Part shown: positions 1 through 17,237 of the stretch, one piece after another
How positions within the stretch are numbered: position 1 is the first letter of the stretch
Layout of the letters: the number at the start of each line of letters is the position of its first letter
Assembly: GCF_024713975.1 (NCBI RefSeq)
Contig: NC_091112.1
Span: forward strand, 5,025,001-5,089,000
Length of the DNA stretch: 64,000 bases
Source: Paralichthys olivaceus
Lineage: Eukaryota > Chordata > Actinopteri > Pleuronectiformes > Paralichthyidae
Reading direction: 5' to 3'
Notes under the pieces: generated by a model
What the model saw: the letters and a program-made list of their open reading frames with translations, nothing else
The model's database searches: none
Told to the model about the DNA's origin: nothing
Made by a program: the position numbers and the translations under genes

Positions 1-1068
1 TGACTGAGAGGCTAATGCATATTAGGGGAGATAAGGAGGCGGTAATCTAAGTGCATATGCACAGTTGCATTTATTTATTATTTCAGTGTATTTACTGCTG
101 TTTCTTCATGTTAATCATTAAGTGAAGAAAGTGACAAAAGACCTCAGAAATATGTTGTAGTTGAGTTGTAATATTCACAACAAATAAACCCGGCAGACAA
201 CTTTCATTAGTTTGAGGTTTAGTTTTTCTTAATGGGTTTAATAACTTATGATCCTCACATCATCCCTGCAGCCATTTCAAAACCCATAATTACTAAATCT
301 ATACTTAAATGTGTGTTACCGGGTCGCAACTGGAACTCCCTCTCATTATGTGCTGATTACTTTATCAATATATGGATTGTTTGGTGTGTAGGATGAAAAT
401 AATGACAGGGAACCAAAGGTGAAGTCGCTAAGTGCTCACATATTTTACATATTTTGGTTCGCTGTGACAAGAAACGGAGAAGAGCGGCAAAAAGGAGATT
501 AAAGTGTGAACCGAGGTGTAAATGTGACTCAAAGCTTCTGAAAAAGCTGTGATGGTCATCTCAGTTCCTGTTTTGTTTTGCCTTCTGTCAGTTAACCCTT
601 CATCCACACAGACACGGAGCCCTGAGCGACCAGCGCGCCTCAGTGGCGTTTATTATGACAGCCTTATTAGCTCGTTACACTCAAGTCTCTGCCCTGTGAA
701 GAGGCGTCTGTGTTTTCTCTGTCTTCCCCCGTAACCTCGTCTTGCACGGGTCAAAGGTCAGACGTGGACGCCCATCCGAGTGGGTTTGACAATATCCAAG
801 CTCACGTTTGAGTTTTGTTTTTGAGGCGGAGGACTCATCTGTATTCCGAGACATCAGACTTATCCTCTCGCTCGCGACGACTTAACTTCACCTGCCAATC
901 AGAGGAAGTGGTTTTCACATCAGTGTCAGTCACCCGGCGGTAGGCTGGGTTCATGGTTTACTTCTCCCCGTGGCTCAGAATGGTTTCCTCCGAGCTGTCA
1001 GTCAGAGCGGTCGGGCTCTGTGTCGCCGCGTGTCCGTGAAAAGCGGGCGGAACAGGCTAAGTGTGCTC

Positions 1069-1072
<4 letters not shown>

Positions 1073-1116
<44 letters not shown>
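1073..1116. repeat. (GT)22 microsatellite
   Basis: An uninterrupted GT dinucleotide run. It produces misleading Cys-Val open frames. Confidence 0.97.
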
Positions 1117-1117
<1 letters not shown>

Positions 1118-2387
1118 CCGAACAGCCTGTGGTTTGTTGTGGTTGTGGCGGGTTCTGTGTTTACCGTGGCGAGCCGAGCTGTGTTCCTCTACCCCACAGA
1201 GGGAGAGAGCGAGAATGTTTTCATCCTTCCTGCCTCTTTATTCCTCATCCTCTCTCGCAGATGTTTCTTTATCATTTCATCTGCATAAAGCACTTTTAGA
1301 TTGAAGTTTATTATGTAGGCACACAGCTGTTCTAACTTAATAAATGTTCATTAAAACAATACGTGCGTTAACTGTTTTTAAAGATCTCAGGAGCAAGGAA
1401 TTAACACGTTAACATTTTGAGCATTTTTGCCTTCGGTCTTTTTTATGGGATTTTGAACACAACACACATAAAACAACACAAATCTTCTCTTTGAACCAAC
1501 TGCCCTCTTTTCTTCCCTCCGTCATCCATCCCCTCTGTCTCTCCGGCACAGTAGCCAATAAAAAAATATGCTCTCTGCCTGTAGTCTTAAACTGGGTTAG
1601 AGTCCCAGCCGTGTTTAACATGGCTCACTGTGGCTGGTGGTCCTGCTCCCGTCCTCCCTCTCCCCGGCTCCTCTGCTGCTGTCCTTTCGAGAGGAGGTGA
1701 AGTGCTGCAGGCGGATTCCTGCTGTAAGAGCTCACATTCCTGGAGAGCACCAGGAAGCCCCGGGCTAATGTGTCACACTTGGAACATTACAAACCATCTG
1801 GGGCTTTAAAACACCGGCCTCTCGTCCTCTCTTTCCCTCTGTCTCTTTCCCCCCTTTTTTTTTGCAGTTTGCCTCGCTGTCACTCTCTCCCCACCTGCCT
1901 CCATATCGTCTCCTCTCCATCTTCGTCGGTATTCTCTATTACACATTCTGCTGGTAAACAAGTGGAAAACACTGAGCGGAGAGATTGTTTTGTTCCTCTC
2001 TTAACGCCCGCAGGACATTACAGCAGTAATGATGAGAGGGGAGGGTATCGGCTCTCCTCTCTCCTCTCAGTTTCCCCCTCGCCTGTAAACACAACTGTCA
2101 CTCACACGCCGCGGCTCTCTCACCCCGTCAGAATATGAGCCGCAGTCGAAGCGTTCGGCTGCTGTCGTTGCCTCTGGAGTGTTTTTTTCAGATGGAGGGT
2201 GGCACTTGACCGGGACGACAGCTGACATCAGCTTTAACAGCAGTGTCGGGGCTGCGTGTGGTAACAAAGGTGGATACACAGAGCACCTATAGAAATAAAG
2301 ACAATATCCCGTCTGGAGCCGTTATGACTGCGTTCAGTCTGATAGTGGTGCGGTTTGTATTGGTCTGTTATCTAATTGGTTGGTAAC

Positions 2388-2475
2388 ATGGACTTTAAAT
2401 AAAGATGGATGACGCATCTCCACGTCCTCGTATTGTAAAAGAAATGAAGCCAAAACATCCCGGATGCAGGCGCAG
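2388..2475 (-). repeat. dispersed teleost repeat, family C copy 1 (reverse)
   Basis: Read on the minus strand it contains GATGTTTTGGCTTCATTTC followed by CATCCATCTTTAT. The same modules occur on the plus strand at 55487-55546, and in this reverse orientation at 13785-13885. I recall this as a common interspersed repeat of teleosts; its class is unknown to me. Confidence 0.55.
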
Positions 2476-5024
2476 CCATTTAGAGCCAGAGTCTCACCCC
2501 GACACACAAGTGTGACAACGTGTCATTTCCTCCAGCCAGTGGGTGGCGCTCTGTCTTTATTTGAATAGTGGCCTCTCATCAAACATGCGTCATCAATGAG
2601 TGATCATCAAGGTCTCAACGATTTCCTGAGCAGGTTTGAAACGGATCTGCTCCACTTCAGATGTAAAAAGAATTGTAAGAATCATCATAAAGAATTTTCT
2701 TCTTTAGCCAAATGAACAGTTAAATCATTTAAAACTCCTACATGTATGTGAGATCAGTGTTTTTTTAATTAGTTTGAGATGCAGCTCAAAACATTTTTCC
2801 TGTTCAACATCTGTAAAAAGAAAAATAATCAGAACAGACTTAATGAAACCGTTAATCGGACATTTGATCTTTTTTATATACTGCATTTTTAGATTAACCC
2901 AGAAATAAATCAACCACTAACTGATGAGGCGAAGTTGTCGGCTGCAGTTTTTCAAATGTGATGATTTTCTCTATTTTATTTAATTGCAAACTTGAAATAA
3001 AATGTTGAAAGCTTAACAAAGCGAATTAAATCACACTTGTGATCATTGCTGCATCAATAAATTAGATTTTTTTAAGCAATTACCGTCGTCTTGCTCGTCT
3101 GAGACGTTTGTTCTCATATAAAGATGCAGCATTTTTACTAAACTTAATTAAACCTTGCTTTTATGATTGTAAACAAACTCTTTGGACTGTTGATAAAAAG
3201 TTGCGATGGATGTTTTTTCTCCACATTTCTATGACATAGTAAAGTGTAATAAAGGTTATAATGGTCACGGTGCTGTGAGAGATAACGACTTTACAGCTCG
3301 TCAGTAAAGTCGCGTATTCTTGTATTTTTCTCGGCGTGTGTCGCTGCCCTCGGCGTGTGAAGACCTGCTGAGAGTGAGGTCACCCTGCTGTCCACAGGTG
3401 TCTATAGAAACTATTCATGAATCTATATGTGACGTCTTTCAGTGCAGGTGATGGTGTTTTAAAGAACAAGTATGCTAGCAGAGGTCTGACCTTAACATCT
3501 GTGCTGAATAACTGTGTGTGTGTGTGTGTTAACATCCATTAAAGGTTTGTGTGCATCAGATGTTTCATGTGTGTGTGGGAGGTTGACTTCGAGCACATCC
3601 AGTTTACGATGCACTCGCTCTTCGTCAACGTGAAGCTGCCGTTTCTTTCTTTCTGTCATCCGAGCGTCTTCATCTCGGCGGCTCACCGAAGACTTCCTGT
3701 TTATGTAGAAACAAGACGTTCATCCTCCCACCCACCAGGCCCCGGCCACCATCACTCTCTCCACGCTTCCAGAAAATGTTCGAGGACTGTCATGTATTAT
3801 ACAATTTGGTTTCATCCACCATTAAATATACATTCTGTTTTCGACAGCCGAGGAGAAATAAAAGTCAATTTGTGCCGAGTGTCCGACACACGTCTGCTCC
3901 TGTCGATCTAAAACAGACAGCTCTGTATCAGCTTTCTATCACAGCTGGAAACAACAGGGAGCAGTAAAGAGCAGGTTATTGGCTTTTCTCTCCAGCTCTG
4001 TGAGCCGCTGCTTGTTGATGTTGTGGTTTGTTGTTGTCTCCAATGAATCCCAACGAATTTTGCGAGGATCCATTAAAAATGCATCAAGGTTGAAGCAAAT
4101 GGAGTTTTTGTTGTAAAATTTGTAACAAGTGAAGTCCTCGATTTACCGACAGAGAGTTTTGGGTAAAAAAAAAAAGAGATGCTAGTGGTGGAGCTCATCC
4201 TTCACGCTTTGGTGATCAATGCTTTTATTAGATCTCAGACTGGAATACTTTTTGTTAAAGGATCATACGCAGTGACTTCCTCAGCTCTACTGTTTTAGTG
4301 CCTTTCAGCTCATTGTTTTGGTTTCCGAGTCTTAATCTTTGCTTATTTTGATTCACTTTCTTCGCGACTTTTTAAAAGAAGCAGTATGAATCAACCGTAT
4401 GCTACGAGCTTAAAGCCAAAGCTAGCGACTAGCTTGTGAAAATGGTGAAACATTTTACAGCCGAAACTGAAAAAAACCTAGTCAAGGCAGACGTAAGACA
4501 GGAGAGGGTAAACTGCATGGATTTTAATGGATTTTGTTAAATCTAAAATCGTAAAAAAACAAATCTTTGATCCGTTTACACAGATATGCTAATATCGATA
4601 TTTTTTTGTTCGTTGCTAGTGCACAGCTGGTTTCTGGCGCCCCAAATTGCAGGTTTAGAAATTGAGCATTAAAAAGAAATTTGCAAACTGAACAAAAGCA
4701 ACTTTTGAGTCATCACGAAAAAGCCGATTTTATTAAAAATTTAGTGGAAGCTGTCTTCTGTGTGATTCAACACCTCCACACTGAGAGTTATAAAAAAAAA
4801 AAATAGACATCAAAGATTTGACAACAAAAGCTTTCCGATCTTTTTTCTCAGACGTCTACCGCCTGTCGGCTTCACGTTTGCTCCCTCAACCACGTAAACG
4901 TGATCCATCCGACCACACGATCATGAATTAACGCTGTTTGAAGAACGAAATCCGATTGTTTCTATTTATGTGTTTGCAAACCTGTTGTTTTTAAACCCTC
5001 CCCGCTCTGTGTCTCCCCCTGCAG

Positions 5025-9320
<4,296 letters not shown>

Positions 9321-10338
9321 CAAGACCGGCGCCCCCTGGGGGGAGACCCCACGCAGGGGGAGGCGCGAGACACTGACTCAGTGGAGGGGAGAAGTAGTCG
9401 GACTATAGCAGGATGGACGGGGAGCGACTCGGCTCTGTCTTCCACTCAGCACATTGCCAATGACCGCAGCGCCGCGGCTGCCAGGACTTGACGCGGAAAG
9501 GGATGAACAGGAAACAAGCAGATGGTGTTTGGATTTGAAAAACACAAACAAAAAACACAAACACAGACCGACAAAGAGGAGTACACAAACTGATGGACAA
9601 GCCAAACAGTGCTGTATGTTTCACACGCGTGCAAACACCCGGCACACACACTACTGACGACGACAACCAACTGAATAGAATATTTTTTTTGTACGACATG
9701 AACAAGGGCGACATTGACTTTCCTGCTCTTTCGGCACATGTACAGGACGGTAGAAGAGGGAAGGCGTTCAACATCGCAAACCACACCCACTGCAAATCCT
9801 ACTGGTCGCCCCTAGCAACCCCGGTTGTCTGCATCAAGATATAATACTGGACTCACTATCAATTCCCCTGTTTTCTCGCCTGGGAAACCCTGTTCTTCAC
9901 TTGATTTATTGTAATTTCGCTCAGTATCACTCTTGAACCTTTCTTTATCGTCGCTGAGAGGTTTCGAATCGGAGCATCATCAGTTTTTGATATTTTTTTT
10001 CGAGGCAGAAAAACGTTTTATTACCGGTCTTCACAGAAGAGAAGTCGTTCTCGTCTGATATTCTGATTCTCGGCTGTCGACACACGTCCTCGAGCCGCGA
10101 GTCTGAAAACATCCTGTCCGTCTTATCTGTGGCTCGGTCCTTGATCTGATGATACGGCTTTTATAATCCTCTATCTGCTTCTCTGTTATCGCTCGGATAA
10201 GTTAGAAAAACATCTCGTTTCATATCCCATTTTCCTCTCGGACTCGTACCCATGGCAGTTGTACTTTTCTTATCTTTTTTTTTTTGTCCACTTTCATCAT
10301 CTTTTATTTTCCCCGTCAAACTCTGTAGTTTCATTCTT

Positions 10339-10380
<42 letters not shown>

Positions 10381-10395
10381 ATGTGTGTGTGTGTG
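10339..10395. repeat. compound (GT)n(GA)n(GT)n microsatellite
   Basis: About 12 GT units, about 9 GA units and then interrupted GT units, read directly. Confidence 0.95.
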
Positions 10396-12091
10396 AGTGT
10401 GAGGGCCTTGAGAAGTTGACTCATCCAACCATAAGCTCGGGCGGAGAACATTTTCCCTCCGTCGGAATGAGCAGATGAACATTTCTGGATGAAATGGAGC
10501 AGAACGCTTCATTCTAACACAGACTTGGTCTCAGAGAACCAACAACTCAGACCATCGCAGGTCTGCAGTGACCGGCTGCGTCTCACAGGAGCTTGTAGAG
10601 AGATTTTTAACGCTGAGCGCATCAGTGCCATTCTGACATCCGGGTCTGCCTTTTTTTAAATTGTTTATTGCACATCACGTCGCTCACATCTGATGCCTGG
10701 ACGCTCTCCTGTTGAAATATTCTAGTCTCCTATTTCTCTCGCCACTGTTTTTTTTTTTTTTTTTTTCCCCCCGCCTCGTCGTGACATATCAGAGAAGCTC
10801 GGAGCCATTAAATTGACAAAAGGTTTTCTCCTCCATTTGTCAGACAGAGATATGTTTGGGCTTCAATTAGGTAAACCTATTTCATTTGGAGAGCTGTTTT
10901 ATTCCCGGAGGACAAGCTGTTGATGAAACACTCTAACATTATGGACCAATGTGTTGTGAAATATGACCTCTTGGCTAATGCTAGCCTTGGGAGGACAGCT
11001 TGTTTTTTTTCACCCCCCCTCCCAAAACACCCTTCCATTTATTGGTGCTCGCCTTTTATTTATAATCGTCGCTTGCATTACGTCATCGAAACCGCCTGAC
11101 ATTTTGCACCTTAGATGACCTCAGCGATATCGGATCAAATGCTAAATTCTCGACGTTTAATTGAACATTTCAAAGAGAGAAAATGGCCGCTCCGTGGCGG
11201 CGGAGAGCACACGTTCAGTGGCCTTTCTGTGAGGCAGACATTCAGCATTAACGTCTCAGCCAAAGCTTTTCCAGCGTGAGCGCGTTCATCGAGTGGCGTT
11301 CGTCGACCACAAAGGTGGACTTTTCTTTTTTTTTTTTGGATTTCTTTATGTAACATTTATGAAAAGCCTTTGCAGTGTTAACAGAGGTGACATATCAAAT
11401 CACATCCAGCAGGAGCGTCATGTTTTTCCTTCAGTCTATTTTTTTTTTTAATGTTTGTATTTACATTTTTCTTTTTGCCAGGAGAGATTTATCATCTGTT
11501 TTAAGTTTCCGATCATCTACAATATCTTATTCCGGGAAAAACATTCTCCTCACTCGTTCTGCATCTGGTCTCGATTTCAGCTTCACAGAACCATATTGTT
11601 TGGATCCATATCGAGCCTTTTTGTGTCTGATTGTTGAATCACTGTTGTTGATCATCTCAAAAGAACCACATCCCCCAGCTCTGCTAAATTAAAACACACT
11701 CACCACCCATTTCAAATCCCCGCGACTCTCAGCACTGTACATAGACATATTTATTTTTTGAAAGAAAGAAAAAAAAAGACTGTACGATATGAGAAGCCGC
11801 GGCGAGAACATACGACTGATCCTGCATTGCTGAGGGGAGTTAATGGTATTTATTCATTTCATTTTCATCACGCTGTGCACATGAATCCACACAGATGCCG
11901 ATATACAACTCATGTTACGTTTCACTTCGCGTTGGTTTTCCAGGGAAACCTTTATCACGCTCGCCTCGCTTTCTCCGAGTCGTCAAATCGAGGAGTTTTA
12001 ACTCCTGAAAAGATTTGCACACGCCAGTGATCCAGAATTGGATCGGTCCGCACCATCTTGGCTCTCCCCGGGAGTCAAATTGCAAAGTCCC

Positions 12092-12097
12092 AATAAA
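12092..12097 (+). terminator. candidate proximal poly(A) signal of ext1
   Basis: AATAAA in the context CCCAATAAAGAC. No strong GU-rich element is evident just downstream. Confidence 0.35.
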
Positions 12098-12922
12098 GAC
12101 TACGCCAACTGAAACATGGAAAATAATAAGCAGCTGGGTCTCCTTCACCAGATGGAAACATTTTTAGACTCTACTCTAACATCTTCCCCCCATGCTTCAC
12201 AATAATGGGTCTGGGGCTGTGACACAGTCGTATTTAAATTGCCTCTTTCACAGCTTGAGTTTCAGTTCAGATAACTTGGCAACAGAAAGTGTCCCATCTT
12301 TCCGCTGGCGTGCTGCACAGTGCATCACGAAGTAGAGTGAGTTCGGCCGCAGGGGAAAACCTCTGCCTCCACTTTGAACGCCTGCCATTTGATCAGGAGG
12401 AACATTATGCAAGTTCTCATTGTGTGCTTCTACTCCGACGCAGGGTTTACCCAAAACGTGTTTATAGCGACGGCTGCATTTGTTCCAGAAACCAGTGTGT
12501 TCTTGATTTGTGCCTTTTATCAACATTTGAGTTCTCGAGGTGCACGAGCGCGGTGTGTGTGTGTGTCGCAGACTGTTTCCAGTAGACGGGCGGCAGTAGC
12601 ACCATGTGCAGGGGCCCCGGGCGGCCCCGCCTTCATACACTGGATGAGACACAGCTTCCATTCTCTAGTTATAAACACACCCCCTTTTCATCTTTGTGTT
12701 TGGACACTGTTGCTAAGGCGACCACGCATGACCACTTCCCGTTGGGGATTATTTATCAGTGATTGGCTGCATCACATTAGCAGTCGGCAGTAATATCTGT
12801 TGATCTGTACGGACTGTCCCGATGCCTTCTCCTCCCTCCTACCTTGTAATTAACAGAGGACTTTTATAGAGGTCACAAATGAAATAGATAAATGCCAATT
12901 TTGTAAGAATGATTTATAAAAA

Positions 12923-12928
12923 AATAAA
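12923..12928 (+). terminator. candidate distal poly(A) signal of ext1
   Basis: AATAAA within TTATAAAAAAATAAACTC, followed within 35 bp by TGCATCTGTTTTTGTC, a T/G-rich downstream element. Beyond it the sequence turns very AT-rich, as intergenic DNA here does. Confidence 0.5.
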
Positions 12929-13388
12929 CTCATATTTGATGATAACTGCATCTGTTTTTGTCAATTTTTACTGTTTTTACTATGTTGATGAAAATATTTT
13001 TTTTGTTTTCTGGTGTGAAATCTTTCTGAACTGGTTTGTTAGTTTATTCAAACAATCCTGGATTATTTATTATTATTAACAATTTCAATACTATGCTGAG
13101 CTATTTCTTTTGGAAAACTCATTTTAAAATGCAATGGAATTAGCTTTTAATGATAATTACGTCCTACCTAAACATATTCAAAATCTAATATGTAATATTT
13201 CAATATTTTTGAGACATTTTCAAACCCCAAAATTATTATCTCCCCGGATTATTATTCCGTTTTAGTCTCCCCTGTGGAAACTCGGATCTTGAGTCTCTTC
13301 ACCTACAAGAACTTTGAGAGCGTACAAGACACTCTGCTGGAAAATTAAACCAAAAAAGATAAATCTGCAAATAAATTACAGAAAACTT

Positions 13389-13390
<2 letters not shown>

Positions 13391-13428
<38 letters not shown>
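13391..13428. repeat. (GT)19 microsatellite
   Basis: A perfect dinucleotide run of 38 bases. Confidence 0.97.
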
Positions 13429-13430
<2 letters not shown>

Positions 13431-13784
13431 GCACTCGGCCCGACCTCGGCCTCAGCTGAATGAGAACACACTGCATTTATAATAATAGTGTGGCAGTGCT
13501 GTGCTGCCCTCAGAGATACAGTATAATAACCAGCCCTGTGTTAGACCACTGAGGAGGGTTTATTAGTCACAGCATTGAATTTTCCTCTCTGCTCTGCTGA
13601 AAGCCTCCTCGCTGCCTCCGTCCTTCAGTGTCTCCCTGAGGACGGAATCCTCATAACACCGCAGGTACGACCCGACCTCGCCCTGAATTATTAAACGCAC
13701 CCTGATCAGACGCTGATGACCTCAGGGTGTTGCCATGTGACCACGTGTGCAACATAGAATGTTAGTATAGATGAACGGGGAAAA

Positions 13785-13885
13785 AATGAAGCCAAATCAG
13801 CGTGACTGCCCCCTGGTGGCTGGCTGCAGTAGATGTCATTAACCCTGTCTCCTCCATGTTAGTGGATGGAACTAAGACTACACTT
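13785..13885 (-). repeat. dispersed teleost repeat, family C copy 2
   Basis: Contains AATGAAGCCAAATCAGCGTG, then CCCCCTGGTGGCTGGCTGCAG, ATGTCATTAACCCTG and CTCCTCCATGTTAGTGGATG, a module order I recall from a widespread teleost repeat. The first module is the reverse complement of the plus-strand module at 55503-55515. Confidence 0.65.
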
Positions 13886-14999
13886 AAGTTAAATAATTTC
13901 TTCTCGTTGTTGGTTTCTGTCCTTCACGTTGGTTCTTAAAACACAGATGTTTGCTCAAGTGTAACTCTGGTTTTAATTTGATGTTTGATGCATTAAAAAC
14001 AGGGCGAAACATCATGATTGAGAGAACGAGAGACTCGTTAGTGGTCGAGCGCTTAGATCAGCGGGTTCTGGATACTACGGCTCAACACCACAATAACCAC
14101 TGTGCGGACTCTGACGTCAAAAGTGCAACACGGTAGCGCTCGTGTCCAGAGTGTTTTAGCTTCATTGTCTTACGACGCCCATGTTTATTTAGAGTTTGCA
14201 GTGTTTGCAGTGTGTCCGCAGGTTTTAGCTCATGAAGCTTTTCCTGAATTCATCTCTTGCTTTAAGTCGTTATGTGTGATTTCTGTTTCCAGGTCTAACT
14301 GACGCAATTTCGATCAAATTTTAGGTTTTAGAAATGATTTCATCTACTTTCTGTCTGTGTTAATACTCAGTGAAGCTGCTGAGCTGTTCCAACATGTTAG
14401 GATTTGCCAGGAGATGTCGTTTAGGCAGAAACCTTCACTAATTACAACAAGCTCATTTAAAAAATCCAGCACTGGCAAAAAAGAAGAAAATTAATTATCT
14501 TCTGAGGGATGAAAACAAAAGTTGATGTTCTCACCTCATAAACCAACCGTGACCTTCACACACGCTCAGACACCAGGAGGGAAGAAGCAGCTTGGAAACA
14601 GCGGAGACTCGGATCTGAGTCATAACAAGTATTTCTGTGGTAATAAATCAAACTTTGATCACTTGTGCTACAGCTCAGATAACTGTCAGATTTATTTACT
14701 TCCTATCCGCTCAGCGTGATGTTATGGAAAAGCTGCACTCGTGCACATCAGACTTTTATTTATCTAATCATTCACTCGTTCATTTAAAATGATCGATGGC
14801 TGAGCGACATTAAGGAGGATGTTAATGTTTTAACGGTGCCGTAAACAAATCAGCTGTGTCAATATTTCAACTGATTTCGGCTGATTACAGATACAATTCT
14901 ATATTTTAAATGCCAAAGTAGGTTTAAGGTAATTTAGAAATAGCATCCGCTAAAATGCAAATCATAAATGAAGCTGTATCAAGAGTTTGACTTCCACCA

Positions 15000-15205
15000 G
15001 GATCGTTCTCTGTTTGTTTGTATGTTTACTCAAAAACTACAGAACTGATTTCCATAAAACATTTTGGGCACAAACCAGGGAAGAACCTTTTAAATGATAA
15101 TTAATGGGCAAGACAAAAAAAAGGCACTGGCACATTTAAATCCTCTAGATCCAGATTTTAAAGAAAGTAAAAAAAAAAACTTGATCCGCCCTTGATCCAG
15201 GTTCA
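15000..15205 (+). repeat. dispersed teleost repeat, family D copy 1
   Basis: Modules: TTTGTTTGTATGTTTACTCAA, AAACTACAGAACTGATTTCC, a diverged AAGAACCTTTTAAAT and TTGATCCGCCCTTGATCCAG. I remember this layout from a common fish element; a second copy is at 44617-44893. Class not assigned. Confidence 0.6.
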
Positions 15206-15682
15206 GAGGAGGCGTAGCTAAAAGTTAAATAGGGAATGATGTGTCCACAGCCTTGTTTGTAACATCTTTGCATGTGCAGCGGTGCAGGACGGACACAAGA
15301 TGTGGTGGGAATATATTCAGTCTGTAAAGTAGGAACCGGATGATATTAACTAGAATGTGTCAAACAGCTGTTGAACACTGTTTAACAGCTGAAATGTTTA
15401 TACATTCAGTACGTACGTACATTAATATCAGGGTCTATTGTAAATCACAATTCCTAAGATTAATTTAGTTGCCTTAATACTAACTAACGCACTAAGCCTT
15501 CACAGAAAAACAGTGAAGTTTGAATTTGACCTGTGGTTAATATTTCAAACCACATCTGTCAGAAAACTTTCATACACCATAAAGTTCCCTTTGTGGCTGA
15601 AAGTGTGAGAATAGAGCAACACCTCTCTCTCTCGCTCTCTCTCTCTCAGGAGCGATCATTTGTCTTTTCTGAAAGTAAGAAG

Positions 15683-16090
15683 TCATCCATCCATCAATTT
15701 ATTCAGGTCGCGGTGGCAGCAGCTTGAGCACGGTAACCCAGACATCCCTCTCCGAAAAACATTTTCCTGCTCCTCTTGGGGGATCCTGAGGCGTTCCCAA
15801 TGCTCGATGACATATTTAATCTCTCCAGCGAGCTGCGGGTCTACCCCGGGGCCTCCTGTGAGTTGGACGTGCCCAGAAAACCTCCGACGGAAGTCGCCCC
15901 GGAGGCGTCCTGATCAGATGCCAGACCCACGTCAACAGTTCGACACAGAGGAGCGGAGACTCTAACGCCGAGCTCCCTGCAGATGTCTGAACTCTTTAAC
16001 CTCTCTCTAAGACTGAGCCCGGCCACCTGACGGAGGAAACATATTCACAATCTAACTCTCACTTCCCAAACCTCATCCTCATGAATCACG
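15683..16090 (+). repeat. dispersed teleost repeat, family B, near-complete copy
   Basis: Ordered modules: CATCCATCCATCAATTTATTC, GGTCGCGGTGGCAGCAGC, CCCAGACATCCCTCTCC, CCTGAGGCGTTCCCA, TACCCCGGGGCCTCCT, GACGTGCCCAGAAAACCTCC, GAGGCGTCCTGATCAGATGCC, CTGACGGAGGAAAC. It closely follows a repeat I recall from many teleosts. A further downstream piece of the same consensus lies at 33860-33918. The short open frames here are repeat-derived. Confidence 0.75.
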
Positions 16091-17141
16091 ACACATCATA
16101 CTTGGATTTTTGAATGAATAAAAACTTAAAACGTGAACATATCAGGAGGAAGTATGACATGATTGTTGTTGATGGAATTTGTGCTTTGGAAAATGCTAAT
16201 TATACAAAATGTTCTATGTTCTTTTTGTAGGTTACAAATAAATCTAATTAAAGTTGTTTGTGCTGTTTGCTTATTCTCTATTGTTTTAATATCAGCTTTT
16301 AGGTCTTAATTACTAAATTAATTAGTGTTTTAATTATTAAGTTATTTCCAGTGAATAACTTTCAAGTTTTATTCTGAGGTAGTTGTGAGTTTAAAGATGC
16401 TTTTTCAGAACCTTTGAGTCAAAGTTCATACTGAAACAATTAACCAGAGAATTAACCAGATACTAAAAATAAAAGATGAAAAATGCAGCCCTGAAAATGT
16501 CGATAAATAATAAATAAATAAATAAATCACAGCACAAAGTGTATAGTTGAGCAGAATCCTTTAAACTGCATCATAATTCAAACATGTCCATTTCAATCAG
16601 AGAGACATTCATAATTTCACATTGAATAAAATCGTCTGATGAATAAAATTAGAATTAAAAACATTTTGACGCTTACTTCAAATTGTTTAGAGACTTTTTA
16701 AAAGGTAGAACTTCAGATAAATCTAATGCCATGAACTGTTGCAGATGTACAGCATGTGAGGATTAAATAATATACATCAATATGTCTGTACTCAGCTAGT
16801 ACCTACAAGTAGATAAAACACAATATAGCTTCAGATTATTTTATAATGCTAATTGAAATGTACTATATCGAGGTAGACAGAACATTTTCTGCCGTCGCTA
16901 ACGTGAGCAGCCTCCCCCCTCCGTGTCGGATGTCTGTTCGTCTTCATGTGTCTCTTCTTCTTCTACACTTAATTGTTTCATGTCTTGTTCTTCAGCAAAC
17001 AGGCCGATATCCCCATTTCTTCTGTAAAGTGCAGCCTCAGCCCATCTCTGCTGTACCCTGTCACTCGTCCAGTTTACAACCGTTCAGTGTGTGTGTGTGA
17101 TTGCGTGTTTGTGTGATTGTGAGTGTGTGTGTGTGTGTGTC

Positions 17142-17237
17142 TCAGCTCCTGACAGCCAGCATGGAGTTGATCTCCCAGATGAGGTTGCGGAGTTGGTCCA
17201 TGATCTGCTTTAGCTGCTGATTCTTCTGCTTCAGCTT
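17142..17237 (-). CDS. med30: med30 coding exon 4 with stop
   Basis: The acceptor TTTTTCTTGCAG is followed by AAGCTGAAGCAG; stop TGA at 17144-17142. It encodes the C-terminal helix ending LIWEINSMLAVRS. A (GT)n tract begins 4 bp past the stop on the plus strand. Confidence 0.95.
   Translation of the reverse strand, partial: KLKQKNQQLKQIMDQLRNLIWEINSMLAVRS

Larger units (their letters stand above)
1..5024 (+). other. ext1: ext1 intron, left part beyond the window
   Basis: No exon with ext1 similarity could be read here on the plus strand, so this is taken as intron. It holds a (GT)22 microsatellite at 1073-1116, a dispersed-repeat copy near 2388-2475, and a perfect DR1-type nuclear-receptor motif at 748-760. 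The rest is AT-rich unique sequence. Confidence 0.7.
9321..12945 (+). other. ext1: ext1 3'UTR (extent inferred)
   Basis: No coding signal follows the stop on either strand for 3.6 kb. Candidate poly(A) signals are AATAAA at 12092-12097 and at 12923-12928; the latter lies in an AT-rich context and is followed by a T-rich stretch. A long conserved 3'UTR is plausible for ext1 but is not proven here. It contains a compound (GT)n(GA)n microsatellite at 10339-10395. Confidence 0.5.
12946..17141. other. intergenic region between ext1 and the med30 stop codon (includes med30 3'UTR)
   Basis: Convergent intergenic DNA. It holds a (GT)19 run at 13391-13428, three dispersed-repeat copies (13785-13885, 15000-15205, 15683-16090) and an ATAAA-rich tract near 16505-16527. 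The med30 3'UTR must start at 17141 and run left; an AATAAA on the minus strand near 16367-16372 is a candidate end. No gene seen. Confidence 0.75.

Noticed and set aside
12374-12793. 139-codon plus frame and 137-codon opposing minus frame (12248-12661)
   Set aside because: They lie in the inferred ext1 3'UTR, overlap each other, and have no similarity I recognise.
15660-16026. Two open frames of 101 and 61 codons on opposite strands
   Set aside because: Both lie within the dispersed repeat at 15683-16090.
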